Shown: positions 33,568 to 42,814 of the stretch, one piece after another
Numbering within the stretch: position 1 is the first letter of the stretch
Layout of the letters: each line of letters begins with the position of its first letter
Virus record (IMG/VR): IMGVR_UViG_3300009034_000018
Span: 1 to 64,000 of that record
Source: a virus
Direction: 5' to 3' (one strand)
Length of the DNA stretch: 64,000 nucleotides
Translations under genes and position numbers: made by a program
Notes under the pieces: generated by a model
Databases searched by the model: none
Told to the model about the DNA's origin: nothing
What the model saw: only the letters and a program-made list of their open reading frames with translations

Positions 33568-34268
33568 TACCCCACTTCCTCATTAATGCCAGCCAATTTT
33601 TTCTTCAAAATAGGATGCTTTTTGATTCTCTCTACCTTCTGTTCTTCGTCAACAAAACTAACAGTTTCTTCTTTCTTATCATAAATTACTTTTGGCATCG
33701 GCAAAGATTTTTTAGCAACCTTCTTCGTGGTTTTCTTTTTGCCTTTCTTGGTTGATTTTTTGTCTTTGCCTTTTGCTGCAGACTTATTTTTTGGTGGGCG
33801 ACCTCTTCGTTTCGCGGTTTTTTCAGACTTTTTGTCATCGACTTTATCAAAATCTATGTCATCACCTTGTAATACATCTAATTTAGAACTATTCAATTGT
33901 TGTAACGCTTTCTTGGCACCTTCTGTTCTTGCATCCAATAATTTTTTCTCATTTCCGTCCCAGACAACGGGAGTAGTTGGTGTGTCATAATCCGAAGGAT
34001 CTATATCTTTTGATTCAGTCGGTTTGAGTTCGAGTTCATCATCATCATTATCATCTAATTCTACTTCTATTTCAATTTCTTCTGCTTCTTCATCTGTTTT
34101 TTCTTCTGTTAGTAATTGTTTTGCCAAACAGACCTTGATAGATGAATGCTGAAAATCTTCGTCTGACAATATAATAGTCATACCAGCCTTTAAAGTTCTA
34201 TTTCCTAACATTTGAAGAACTAATTCGCCTCGAAAATCGTCATTTACCTTTAATACATGATTAGCCAT
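33567..34268 (-). CDS. AT-hook protein with histone-like Lys-rich tail
   Basis: 233 residues after AAAGGAG. An N-terminal domain of about 55 residues (KAGMTIILSDEDFQHSSIKV) is followed by an acidic linker. Residues 152-190 contain KRRGRPPKNK, a canonical AT-hook, then a Lys/Thr/Ala-rich stretch (KGKDKKSTKKGKKKTTKKVA) like histone H1 tails. Such a protein would bind AT-rich minor grooves, which suits this genome. Its place among head genes suggests a packaged DNA-condensing protein. Confidence 0.7.
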   Translation of the reverse strand: MANHVLKVNDDFRGELVLQMLGNRTLKAGMTIILSDEDFQHSSIKVCLAKQLLTEEKTDEEAEEIEIEVELDDNDDDELELKPTESKDIDPSDYDTPTTPVVWDGNEKKLLDARTEGAKKALQQLNSSKLDVLQGDDIDFDKVDDKKSEKTAKRRGRPPKNKSAAKGKDKKSTKKGKKKTTKKVAKKSLPMPKVIYDKKEETVSFVDEEQKVERIKKHPILKKKLAGINEEVG

Positions 34269-34776
34269 TATATACTCCTTTCACTCTGTTTTTTAACTTC
34301 ATAAATAAATTTTTATGTGCCCTGTTTCTAACTTTTTCTCCTAAATTATCATTCATATTATGTACGCCGCGTGGATCATCGCCGAATACCTCTTTATCAG
34401 TCGGAATTTTATCCCTATAATCTGTAAATTCTTGTTTGTCTGGATCAAGACCAGTTCCTGTTCCTTTCATTGTTTCATCGTGATCACCGACAAACATAGA
34501 ATCATATTTTGGAATATCTCTCTTTCTTTGTCTATTAAATTGATCAGATTTAGAGCTAAACCCACGCGGATATCCTTTTCTCGCTGTTGTCCCACCCATC
34601 GATGCTGATCCACTCCCCATATCTCCTGCTCTTACTCTATATGTTATACCTGTACTATTTTGTTCAAGACCGGGTTCAGAATGATCATAAGGATTTTGTG
34701 GCAAATTCATTCTTTCTATATTGCCTCTAATAGCAAGTACAATATTTTTTGCTTTTTTAGTCTGTATTGTCTTCAT
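34261..34776 (-). CDS. unrecognised protein with MKTIQTKK leader
   Basis: 171 residues. The start MKTIQTKKAKN is a member of the leader family shared with four other proteins. The rest is polar, Gly/Asp/Arg-rich and probably disordered (AGDMGSGSASMGGTTARKGY), with a basic helical end. Overlaps both neighbours (8 and 20 bases). A virion-associated role is likely but not shown. Confidence 0.65.
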   Translation of the reverse strand: MKTIQTKKAKNIVLAIRGNIERMNLPQNPYDHSEPGLEQNSTGITYRVRAGDMGSGSASMGGTTARKGYPRGFSSKSDQFNRQRKRDIPKYDSMFVGDHDETMKGTGTGLDPDKQEFTDYRDKIPTDKEVFGDDPRGVHNMNDNLGEKVRNRAHKNLFMKLKNRVKGVYNG

Positions 34777-35452
34777 TGTTTTCTGTAGAAGCGAGATTAA
34801 CAGAAAGGGCTTTTAGTAATTCTGTTTTACCGGAGTCAATTTCTTTTATGGCTTTTTCTTCCTGCTCACTTAAAGACCTTAATTCTGATTTCGCAGTTCT
34901 ATGGATATGATATAACATGGCATCTGCATCTTTTATAGAATTCATAATTTCTTCAACTTTTGGACTTATAGCTGGATTCTCAGCCCTAAATTCTTCTCTA
35001 TTGTCAAAATTCGAAAGAATTTGACTTGGTTGATCATTATCAACTATTTTCGTTACTTGGTCTTTTGGAATTTGAGTTCCAACGTAACCTTCCCAAAATC
35101 TTTTTTCTCTTTTATCAGAGTTGTCAGCTTTTACAAATTCATCAATCTCATCTTGTTCTGTTTTTTTGAACATATCCATTAATGGAGCGCCTTCTGCCCC
35201 ATGATATTTTTGTTCATTATCTTTGAATTGGCCTTCTGTATTTTTATGTGGAGAATATGTTCTGGCGTTCTCCAATTGTTTTTCATAGATTCTATTATCG
35301 TCTTCATTTTTTCTATCGTCATGCAATAATTTGTCATATATTTTGTTTTCTACTTGTTCTATTCCAACTTTCTTGTCGTTATCATCTAGCCTTTTTTCAT
35401 ATGGTTTTACAACTGTTTTTACAGAATGCTTTTTCAGATTAAATTTTGACAT
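34757..35452 (-). CDS. hydrophilic protein before the terminase gene
   Basis: 231 residues from ATG 35452 (MSKFNLKKHSVK), seven bases after GGAG; an earlier in-frame start is rejected for lack of a ribosome site. Highly charged and helical, with repeated KxxE and KxLEN-type segments (IYDKLLHDDRKNEDDNRIYE). The C-terminal 80 residues are a likely coiled coil (AMLYHIHRTAKSELRSLSEQ). Immediately downstream of the large terminase, so a packaging or head role is possible. Not recognised. Confidence 0.65.
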   Translation of the reverse strand: MSKFNLKKHSVKTVVKPYEKRLDDNDKKVGIEQVENKIYDKLLHDDRKNEDDNRIYEKQLENARTYSPHKNTEGQFKDNEQKYHGAEGAPLMDMFKKTEQDEIDEFVKADNSDKREKRFWEGYVGTQIPKDQVTKIVDNDQPSQILSNFDNREEFRAENPAISPKVEEIMNSIKDADAMLYHIHRTAKSELRSLSEQEEKAIKEIDSGKTELLKALSVNLASTENNEDNTD

Positions 35453-35532
35453 TTTTATTCTCCATAAATCTATTATGAATATACCATATCTATAAACATA
35501 CACTAATATTATATATCATAATTTGCTTTAAA

Positions 35533-38500
35533 TTACCTTCTTTGTGAATCTGGCCAAGAACGAATTCTTTCCAATGCAGCAGATACTTGCTGTCCTGTAC
35601 CATATCCAAGTTGTCCAGACATTGATCGCCACATTCTGCTATTTGACATCGGAGAGACACCGATATTAACTAATTTTCCGCGTGGAAAAGAATTTGCTGT
35701 CATATTAATTACATTATAGCATGCACCAGCTAATGCGTCACAATTATGAGAATTTATACTTCCGGATACATAGGAATTATTTCTCTGTACGGCTAAATTA
35801 ACCACGAAATTTCTATAATTTGATATCTCTAATTTTTTAATGTTACAAGCTACATAATTATTAAAAAAGATATATCGTGGTTTATGATATTTGCTTTGTT
35901 TCTTTCGTAAATCTAGATTAAAAATATTAGACAATATATTAAACGATTTAGCATCAGTTATTCTAACATTATATAAATCAGAATTATGTTTTGCTAATCT
36001 TCCACGTATTCTTATGATTTTGTTTTTTCTTTTCGAACAGCTAATACTTGAAATAACCTTAAATCTTAAAAGTATCTGTTGTATTTGATGCGCCAAATAT
36101 TCAGATGTAGTTGTAAAACTTATACAAGATTCATTATGAGAGCCATCGCCATCAAACATGCCATTTAATAATCCTTTTTGAAAATTATGCTTAGCAACCA
36201 TAAACATATTAGGTATATATTTATCTGTAGCTTTTTTTCTTTTGAACAAATATATAAACATATTTTTAAGAATTTGACTATTTATGTAATAGTTTATTCC
36301 TTTACTTTGTGTATCAGATAGATATCTTTTCGTGGCATCAATCCCAAACTCATCATTGGATATTTGTTTTATTTTATTGTATATGTCGGGTTCTTCTATA
36401 TTCCCCGCAAAATTTATACTATGATCTCCGATAGAACCTTCTGCTATAAAAAGTCCATATATATATCCTAGATTATAAGAAGGTGTTATAATTCTTTTAT
36501 GCCATTTGCCATTAGCATTTTTACATCTTATATGGGCTATCTTTAGCCAATCATCACATTTTTGATGTTTTCTGTTTTCTGTATCTACAAAATCGATTAG
36601 ATCCAAATAAAAATCTTTTTGTTCTTTATTAAAAGTTTTTATTACTTTATCTGTTTTTACATTTATGTTTTGTATCGACTCCCATTTTTTTTCTCCATTC
36701 CTCAGAATTTCGACTTGATGATTATCAGTAGCAATCAAAGAAAAACCATAGTAAGGTTGTAGATTATAGATTTTTTGTTTTGCCTTTGGAAAATGACATG
36801 ATTTGTCTGTAATTTTTTTGAATTTTCCCTTATGCGTTAAGACTTTCTCCCCAGGAAAAACATCGACAATTTTTTTAGGGCCATCTTCAGTAAAAATAAT
36901 AGTATCCGGGTGTACACATATATCATCAGTATCAACAGGTCCATCTGGTTTTGGTAATCGTCTATATCCATTTAAAGTTGGTTTTCTTTGCAAATTTTTT
37001 AATTCTTTAATTAAAAGATCATGGTATGGCATAACTAATTTTTCACCGATAATAAGATTATATAATTCGTCATAAATGGTCATAATGTATTTATTATTAA
37101 ATTTGGTACATTTTGATGGGATCCCGAATTTCTTCAATTTTTCGATACTATCGGTACTATTCCATTGATCATATGTTACCATTCCAAAAAAGAATTTATT
37201 TCTGAGAGAAATAACATATTCATCTACTTCGTCAGTCTTAATTGGTTTTCCGATGGATGGTTGCCAGTATTTAATATGATCTACAACAATTCTATAATCT
37301 ACTGATTTTGTGTCTTTATTTAAAAAAGTTTCCTTATGGACTATGACTAATGCATAATTATGGCTTGTACTCGCTGGATCTAAATGAGCAAAATAAATAA
37401 TACCTGGTCGCCCGATGTCTACAAATTTTTTTCCACGTCCCTGACTAGCCATTTTTTCTATACATCCTAACGGAAAAAAGCTGCGTCCTGCTAAACCAGA
37501 AAATTCTGCTCCATATTCTTGCATGAATCTTTCATCAGACAAGTCAGAAGTTTCTCTTAAATCCTGTTTTGTCAAAGATGGGGTTACTTTCCATGTTGGT
37601 AATCTACATGATACTCTATTATTTTTATCTGGCGATTCATTATATAAGCGATATAGTTTTCCTTCTTTTCCCATCGGGGACGAAATACATACTATTTTGC
37701 CGTCAAATATTTTTCTTTCTTTTTTGTCTCCGTTTTCGTCTTTTTCGACTATTGTTCTAAAAAATGTATTTACTGATGGTTCCAATGCTGTATATAGATT
37801 TTCATCAGATGATGACCCGCTTATTGATGTATATGATGCGATTTCATCAAATAATAATACAAATATAGATTTGCCACGAAGCGTACTCGAATTGCTATGA
37901 CCGACTTCTATCTTTATAGAACCTTTTTTTTCTGATACTTTTTTCTTTTTTCTTTTTTGATTATCTTTTCTGTCTTGTGGTGTCAATAAATAAATATAAT
38001 CAGAACCTATGCCTTCTGCTTTAAATTTATCAGAAAAATATTTGCTATTAAGAAGTTTTTCGCTGATTTCGCGGAAAGCAAGACGAGCCTGGTCTGATGA
38101 CATAGCAACGGTCAAAATTGATATTTCTGCTCCACTTCCTAAATTATAAAACTTATATGGATCACCACCGGAAATTTCAAGTAGTCGCATTGCTTCGTAT
38201 AAAGCTATGATAGAGAATAAGAATGTCTTACCTGATCGTCTTCCCCATACTAAAACTAATTCTCTAAATACATTGTCAGTGTAATATTTATCAAGAGCAT
38301 CCCCATATTCATTAGTATCAAGACCGCATTCCTTACATAATTGTATTTCTTCTTCTGTTAATTCTAATGTTTCGTTGCCAATAGAGCCTCGATAAAATAT
38401 TTTCAAAATAATACGCTGCATGGGATACAGATCAAAAATTATATTCCCTTCGGAATCATATTTTTTGAGACCTAAATATTCTGGACTTTCACAAAATTCA

Positions 38501-38601
38501 ATAACATTAGGAATGTACTTATTGCTTACCATGCTGTTATTAAAATCGCCTTTATGTATGTTTAGCACATCACTTAATGTCGTATATTGTTTCTTTGGCA
38601 T
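35533..38601 (-). CDS. terminase large subunit with intein
   Basis: 1022 residues, of which 392 are an intein (562-953); the spliced protein is 630 residues, normal for the family. ATPase: Walker A GRRSGKT (120-126), Walker B FVLLFDE (247-253) with Glu253, coupling motif VCISSPMG. RuvC-like nuclease: HLDPA with Asp408, VTYDQW with Asp478, and the DTDDI|CDALAGA site made by splicing. It packages DNA into the prohead through the portal, powered by ATP. The start overlaps the previous stop by one base (TAATG). Confidence 0.92.
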   Translation of the reverse strand: MPKKQYTTLSDVLNIHKGDFNNSMVSNKYIPNVIEFCESPEYLGLKKYDSEGNIIFDLYPMQRIILKIFYRGSIGNETLELTEEEIQLCKECGLDTNEYGDALDKYYTDNVFRELVLVWGRRSGKTFLFSIIALYEAMRLLEISGGDPYKFYNLGSGAEISILTVAMSSDQARLAFREISEKLLNSKYFSDKFKAEGIGSDYIYLLTPQDRKDNQKRKKKKVSEKKGSIKIEVGHSNSSTLRGKSIFVLLFDEIASYTSISGSSSDENLYTALEPSVNTFFRTIVEKDENGDKKERKIFDGKIVCISSPMGKEGKLYRLYNESPDKNNRVSCRLPTWKVTPSLTKQDLRETSDLSDERFMQEYGAEFSGLAGRSFFPLGCIEKMASQGRGKKFVDIGRPGIIYFAHLDPASTSHNYALVIVHKETFLNKDTKSVDYRIVVDHIKYWQPSIGKPIKTDEVDEYVISLRNKFFFGMVTYDQWNSTDSIEKLKKFGIPSKCTKFNNKYIMTIYDELYNLIIGEKLVMPYHDLLIKELKNLQRKPTLNGYRRLPKPDGPVDTDDICVHPDTIIFTEDGPKKIVDVFPGEKVLTHKGKFKKITDKSCHFPKAKQKIYNLQPYYGFSLIATDNHQVEILRNGEKKWESIQNINVKTDKVIKTFNKEQKDFYLDLIDFVDTENRKHQKCDDWLKIAHIRCKNANGKWHKRIITPSYNLGYIYGLFIAEGSIGDHSINFAGNIEEPDIYNKIKQISNDEFGIDATKRYLSDTQSKGINYYINSQILKNMFIYLFKRKKATDKYIPNMFMVAKHNFQKGLLNGMFDGDGSHNESCISFTTTSEYLAHQIQQILLRFKVISSISCSKRKNKIIRIRGRLAKHNSDLYNVRITDAKSFNILSNIFNLDLRKKQSKYHKPRYIFFNNYVACNIKKLEISNYRNFVVNLAVQRNNSYVSGSINSHNCDALAGACYNVINMTANSFPRGKLVNIGVSPMSNSRMWRSMSGQLGYGTGQQVSAALERIRSWPDSQRR
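35743..36918 (-). other. intein with LAGLIDADG motifs in the large terminase
   Basis: Residues 562-953. Starts at Cys562 (CVHPDTIIFTEDGPKKI), block B at TDNHQVEIL, two LAGLIDADG motifs (YIYGLFIAEGSI, LLNGMFDGDG), and ends SYVSGSINSHN before Cys954. Both splice junctions are canonical Cys. It splits DTDDI from CDALAGA, the third acidic cluster of the nuclease active site. The LAGLIDADG pair indicates a homing endonuclease inside the intein. Confidence 0.93.
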
Positions 38602-38975
38602 TACTCTATATTACCTGGATTGATCACATACCCAGCCCTTGTTGACAATTCTGCAAAATACTGTTTTACCTGTATGCCATAATTATCTAGAAACCCATTC
38701 ACTGAACCATAATGAGTTGTTACATGTTTCTGTAACATTTCTACTAGATCTACTGCATATTGTGATACATCAATTCTCTTTTGTACAATATATAAATATG
38801 CTATATCGGCAATTTCTGATTCAAGAATTTCTGGCGTAAAATCAAATTCAGTCGTTGCAGTTATCCCAGACAAATTATTTATAATACTAAACAATTCATC
38901 TCTAATCAAATAATTTGATTCATGGTTATCCGATATCCTATCACTTATATATTTATAATCACTAGCACTGATCAT
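38601..38975 (-). CDS. unrecognised 124-residue protein
   Basis: A mostly helical protein (ILESEIADIAYLYIVQKRID, VDLVEMLQKHVTTHYG) between the terminase and the TIGR03790-like gene, after an AGGA site. Size and place suit a neck or tail-joining protein, but no motif supports this. Confidence 0.65.
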   Translation of the reverse strand: MISASDYKYISDRISDNHESNYLIRDELFSIINNLSGITATTEFDFTPEILESEIADIAYLYIVQKRIDVSQYAVDLVEMLQKHVTTHYGSVNGFLDNYGIQVKQYFAELSTRAGYVINPGNIE

Positions 38976-38984
38976 AATAATTTC

Positions 38985-41393
38985 CTATGTCCATATCACA
39001 TCAGATGATGTCGTATATGGATAAGTCATTGTTTGTGTTTTTTGCCTAAATCTAAAATAGTATATTTCGCCCCTATTTAAATATTCAGAATTTTCATCTA
39101 AAAATCCATTTATAGATGTATACTTTATCATTTTATCTCCGCCCATATCCATAATTCTAATACCTTCATCTGGTAATGCTTCATACACAGTATTTCCATA
39201 TTTATCCTCCATTTTTTGATAATACCATCCAGAAGCATTGTCTGAACTATCAAATGACAATACAATAGTCGAAAAATTACTATCAATAGCCACATCTAAT
39301 TCGAAGTGATATAGATTTGTATTATAACGATAATCTGTTATTTGAATTTCATATGGCCACCATCCTTCATCGTATAAATGCATGCGATTAATATCTTCTT
39401 CTAAACTAGATACGTCTAATAATTGTCTGCTGATTTTATAACCCGTCATTGCTAAAAATTCATTCATAGTTATTTCGTCTCTGTCAATTTGTGTTTCATC
39501 CAGAAATTCATTAACAAATCTTTTTTTTGCATATGAAAATAAAGCATTAACGGCTTTAGTAAATACGGATTTTTTTATTTCTTCCGTATTTTGTAATAAA
39601 AGATTTTGACTTAGATCCAGAAGATCAACTTCTGTTGGTATATCTGTACTCATTACTATTCTGTTCCTTATTGCTTCTGTCTCTTCTGTTTTATTAGTAA
39701 AATATGCAATCGCTTTTGATAAGTTTATACTTGATTGATTCCATGCATAACTTTCATTTATCGATGGAATTTCTTGTTGCAACGTAATGTTCTGAGAATG
39801 TATCATGCTTCCATAATCGTTGATATAGTATATTCTTCTATTGTTTAGATCACCTTTTTTACCCATGATTAACTGACTTGTATCGATTGAGACTCCATCG
39901 TAATTATTGAAAACGATTAGACCTTGTAATTCATCGCCAATAACATATTCAACATTTCCACTAAACAGAGAAATATATCCATTCGCGTCTTCTATATTTA
40001 CAGAATATGTATATGCTCCACTAGATGGCGATGGTTTGCTAATAGTAGCAATGATAACAATGTCATAAGATATTATTGAACCTTCTGCTCCACTAGGAAG
40101 GACATCACACGGATTTAGTTCTGAAATTGGATCGAACCATCTCATGACTGTTATTGCGTTTGGTATAATTTTACTCCACGTACAATCTCCTGTTGATATC
40201 AAATAATGAATCTTGTTTATATCTGAGTTAATTGATACCAACTTAATTCTGTCATTTGTTATTGGTTCTGTAAAACAATGATCAGATATTACGATTCCAC
40301 CTATAGCTATTTTAATCATATACGGGGCTTCAGTTCCCTCGAAATAGCTACAAAAGATATTGTCAATTCTGTCAACTTTCCTTGACGACTCCGGAAATTT
40401 CATAGTTATTAGTGGATCACCTATTAAAGTAAGCTGGCTATTTAAAGATGGCAAACTAAATAGAAAGGCTTCGCCTAATGTGCCTTCGTTCGATAATGTA
40501 GCAAAAAATGCATCTGGATCAAGAAAATTATTTGGAGATTCTAAAGACATAGATCCAGCAGCACTACAATATCCGTTTTGTATTGCTTCTGGAACCCAAT
40601 CTGTCCCGCCAAATGTTTTCATCGTAAATGCTGGATCAGCATCTGCGTTATAAAAAAATACTCGTGTTGCACTTGTATCTTCAAACCATGATGATGTTGC
40701 ATAATCAGATAATCCACCCCAATAGAAGCTATCATTTTCTAAATATGGAAACACAGATTCTGAATATGGATCTTGAAAAACAGTCATGCGCAATGGCATG
40801 TTCATTTTTGAAGCAGTACCAGCAGCAAATTGTAATAAAGTGTTTCTATAATCGTTGTAACCACTACTGCCGATGTCAAAATATGGATCTATGTATAATT
40901 CACCGTTTACATATCTTTGCCTTATTAAGTTTGTAGATCTATCTATAATGTTTTTTGCGTCGTCAACTGTCGGAGCGTCAATTCTAGAAACTATATATCC
41001 ATAATTAACATCGCTGGCCTCATATAATGTGCCTGTTTTGTGTTTAAAAAGATAATTTCTTTCTTGTTTACTATATGTATGACCAGCCCTCATCATACGT
41101 GATACAGACGAAATTACATCATTACCATCATAAAAACCACCAGGAACATTGTAGCCAAGTATAATAACATAAATGTCAACTGTTAGAAATCCTGCTATTG
41201 CTGCGAGTACTTGGTCCTCGACCTCAGTTCTGAATGTGTTATAATCTGGAAGTATCTCTACATTTGAACAAGTTATTGGTATTACTTGAGCCCCAGGGAT
41301 ACCTCGTTCGTTCATATAATGTGCAGAGACTTCTATGCTATCTGCATCCCCCATTCTATAAACAAAAAGTACGTTATTGACCGTAATTGCCAT
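38985..41393 (-). CDS. TIGR03790-like protein with C-terminal beta domain
   Basis: 802 residues from ATG 41393 (MAITVNNVL); a TTG six codons earlier lies in a hairpin. The first half follows TIGR03790 as I know it: VLFVYRMGDADSIEVSAHYM, ERGIPGAQVIPI, IYVIILGYNVPGG, YIVSRIDAPTVDDAKNIIDR and, near residue 300, EAFLFSLPSLNSQLTLIGDP. That family is linked to exosortase-bearing bacteria, including Planctomycetes and Verrucomicrobia. The second half is beta-rich and ends with a fibronectin-like domain (YYFRFRQKTQTM). No signal peptide is visible, so a virion role (for example a tail-associated protein) is possible. Family call moderate. Confidence 0.55.
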   Translation of the reverse strand: MAITVNNVLFVYRMGDADSIEVSAHYMNERGIPGAQVIPITCSNVEILPDYNTFRTEVEDQVLAAIAGFLTVDIYVIILGYNVPGGFYDGNDVISSVSRMMRAGHTYSKQERNYLFKHKTGTLYEASDVNYGYIVSRIDAPTVDDAKNIIDRSTNLIRQRYVNGELYIDPYFDIGSSGYNDYRNTLLQFAAGTASKMNMPLRMTVFQDPYSESVFPYLENDSFYWGGLSDYATSSWFEDTSATRVFFYNADADPAFTMKTFGGTDWVPEAIQNGYCSAAGSMSLESPNNFLDPDAFFATLSNEGTLGEAFLFSLPSLNSQLTLIGDPLITMKFPESSRKVDRIDNIFCSYFEGTEAPYMIKIAIGGIVISDHCFTEPITNDRIKLVSINSDINKIHYLISTGDCTWSKIIPNAITVMRWFDPISELNPCDVLPSGAEGSIISYDIVIIATISKPSPSSGAYTYSVNIEDANGYISLFSGNVEYVIGDELQGLIVFNNYDGVSIDTSQLIMGKKGDLNNRRIYYINDYGSMIHSQNITLQQEIPSINESYAWNQSSINLSKAIAYFTNKTEETEAIRNRIVMSTDIPTEVDLLDLSQNLLLQNTEEIKKSVFTKAVNALFSYAKKRFVNEFLDETQIDRDEITMNEFLAMTGYKISRQLLDVSSLEEDINRMHLYDEGWWPYEIQITDYRYNTNLYHFELDVAIDSNFSTIVLSFDSSDNASGWYYQKMEDKYGNTVYEALPDEGIRIMDMGGDKMIKYTSINGFLDENSEYLNRGEIYYFRFRQKTQTMTYPYTTSSDVIWT

Positions 41394-41400
41394 ATCTGTA

Positions 41401-41448
41401 AAAATTCCCAAGTTATTCTATATATTATTTCGTAAAATAACCTGGGAA
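41401..41448 (-). terminator. long hairpin just upstream of the TIGR03790-like start
   Basis: A 13-base stem with one mismatch (41405-41417 with 41436-41448), an 18-base loop and a TTTTT tract on the minus strand. It ends about eight bases before ATG 41393. It could be a terminator for the dUTPase unit or a hairpin that controls translation of the next gene. Confidence 0.45.
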
Positions 41449-41477
41449 ACCTTTACAAAGCCAACCGTATTTAATTG

Positions 41478-42023
41478 TTATTTAATACCAGTACTTCCTA
41501 ATCCTCCACCCCTATCTTTTTTCATATCTTCCTCAGAAAATTCTTCGACTTCTTTTAATTTTACTTGTTCAATTTTATTTATAACGCATTGAGCTATTCT
41601 GTCTCCATGATGAATAATAAATGCTTCGCGTCTAAGATTGAATAAAATCACCATAAGTTCCCCTCGATACGAACTATCTAAAGTGCCAGGAGAATTTGTA
41701 ATAGTAATTTTATGTTTTACGGCTAAACCACTCCGTGGCCTTATTTGCATTTCATAGCCATCGGGGACAACAAATGATAAACCGGTTCTAACTATAAATT
41801 GATCTTGGGGCAGCACAACCACTACTATATCTTCACAATTGTCTCCAGGTTGACTAACGAGAATATCCTCACCATTGAATCCAGCATTATGTTTAAGACC
41901 ATAGTTATAACTATCTTTATAATTTTTTTTAACCAATGCATGTACGTCAAAACCTGCTGACCCTGGTGTCTGATATTTAGGCATAATGGCATCTTTATGA
42001 AGTTTCTTTACTTTTACTACCAT
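41478..42023 (-). CDS. dut: dUTPase
   Basis: 181 residues after AAGGAG. All five trimeric dUTPase motifs are present: GSAGFDVHA (1), RPRSGLAVKHKI (2), GTLDSSYRGE (3), HGDRIAQCVI (4) and DRGGGLGSTG (5). It hydrolyses dUTP to dUMP and PPi, keeping uracil out of phage DNA and feeding dTMP synthesis. A 35-40 residue insertion lies between motifs 1 and 2 (KNYKDSYNYGLKHNAGFNGE), making it longer than the usual 150 residues. Neighbour of the RNR gene. Confidence 0.95.
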   Translation of the reverse strand: MVVKVKKLHKDAIMPKYQTPGSAGFDVHALVKKNYKDSYNYGLKHNAGFNGEDILVSQPGDNCEDIVVVVLPQDQFIVRTGLSFVVPDGYEMQIRPRSGLAVKHKITITNSPGTLDSSYRGELMVILFNLRREAFIIHHGDRIAQCVINKIEQVKLKEVEEFSEEDMKKDRGGGLGSTGIK

Positions 42024-42038
42024 CTTGTCTCCTTTTTT

Positions 42039-42791
42039 CTATTTTATTATCCCTTCACCTACAATTTTATTAATTACTTTCTTATTAATTGGAATAAATG
42101 CTCCGCAATAATTAAAATATACTTTCTTAAAATAATATTTATTATCTTTTGCTTTAGCTAAAACTTTACACCCTAATACTCCTGTAACGATCCCAATACA
42201 TTTACCTTCTTTGTCAAAAATACCGCCACCACTGGATCCGAAAGAAACTCCACCGGTAAATATACCATGTAATGGACCGAATAAGGTCAGGCGATGCCAT
42301 GCCCCCAAAATACCTTCATTTATAATTGGTCTATATTTACCAGGTCTGGCACAAGCATATAATTTACTGCCGATACTATTGAGCATACCATTTGAAAAAA
42401 CCACAGAAGTTAACTTAACTTTTTTAGGAACAGATAGCCATAAAACAGCGATATCAAGATATTCACTGCCAGCTACGACAAATGCCGTTATCTTTGTGTG
42501 TCCCATAAGATTACCACCATGATCGTATTTATAGAAAATAACATTCATTAGTTTAGTGGTTTTGGCTAATTGGCTTGCAACATGAAATGCAGTAATTACA
42601 AATACTTCATTTTCTTCTGGAAGAAAATTTTTATTTACTTTTATTATTATACCACTCGCGTATCCGATATCACCAACTTCGATCCCAACACTTGAATTTA
42701 GCATAGAAGAAAATGATGGTGCTTTTTGACGAACACATCCCATTTGCAAAAGCATTATTGCAAAAAATATCGACATTGCAATTTTTTTCAT
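42039..42791 (-). CDS. trypsin-fold serine protease lipoprotein
   Basis: 250 residues after AAGGAG. The N-terminus is a lipoprotein signal: basic MKK, a hydrophobic core and lipobox LQMGC with Cys19. The body has the chymotrypsin-type triad in order: ITAFHVAS (His70), EYLDIAVL (Asp113) and VSFGSSGGGIF (Ser187), as in HtrA/DegP-type proteases but without PDZ domains. It would act at the cell envelope of infected cells, on unknown substrates, possibly envelope or receptor proteins. A phage lipoprotein protease is unusual. Confidence 0.8.
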   Translation of the reverse strand: MKKIAMSIFFAIMLLQMGCVRQKAPSFSSMLNSSVGIEVGDIGYASGIIIKVNKNFLPEENEVFVITAFHVASQLAKTTKLMNVIFYKYDHGGNLMGHTKITAFVVAGSEYLDIAVLWLSVPKKVKLTSVVFSNGMLNSIGSKLYACARPGKYRPIINEGILGAWHRLTLFGPLHGIFTGGVSFGSSGGGIFDKEGKCIGIVTGVLGCKVLAKAKDNKYYFKKVYFNYCGAFIPINKKVINKIVGEGIIK

Positions 42792-42814
42792 ATTGTATTC
42801 TCCTTATTATATAT

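Noticed and set aside
38985-41393. Tail sheath protein for the 802-residue gene
   Set aside because: Size and position fit, but no sheath C-terminal domain is visible and the TIGR03790 blocks fit better.
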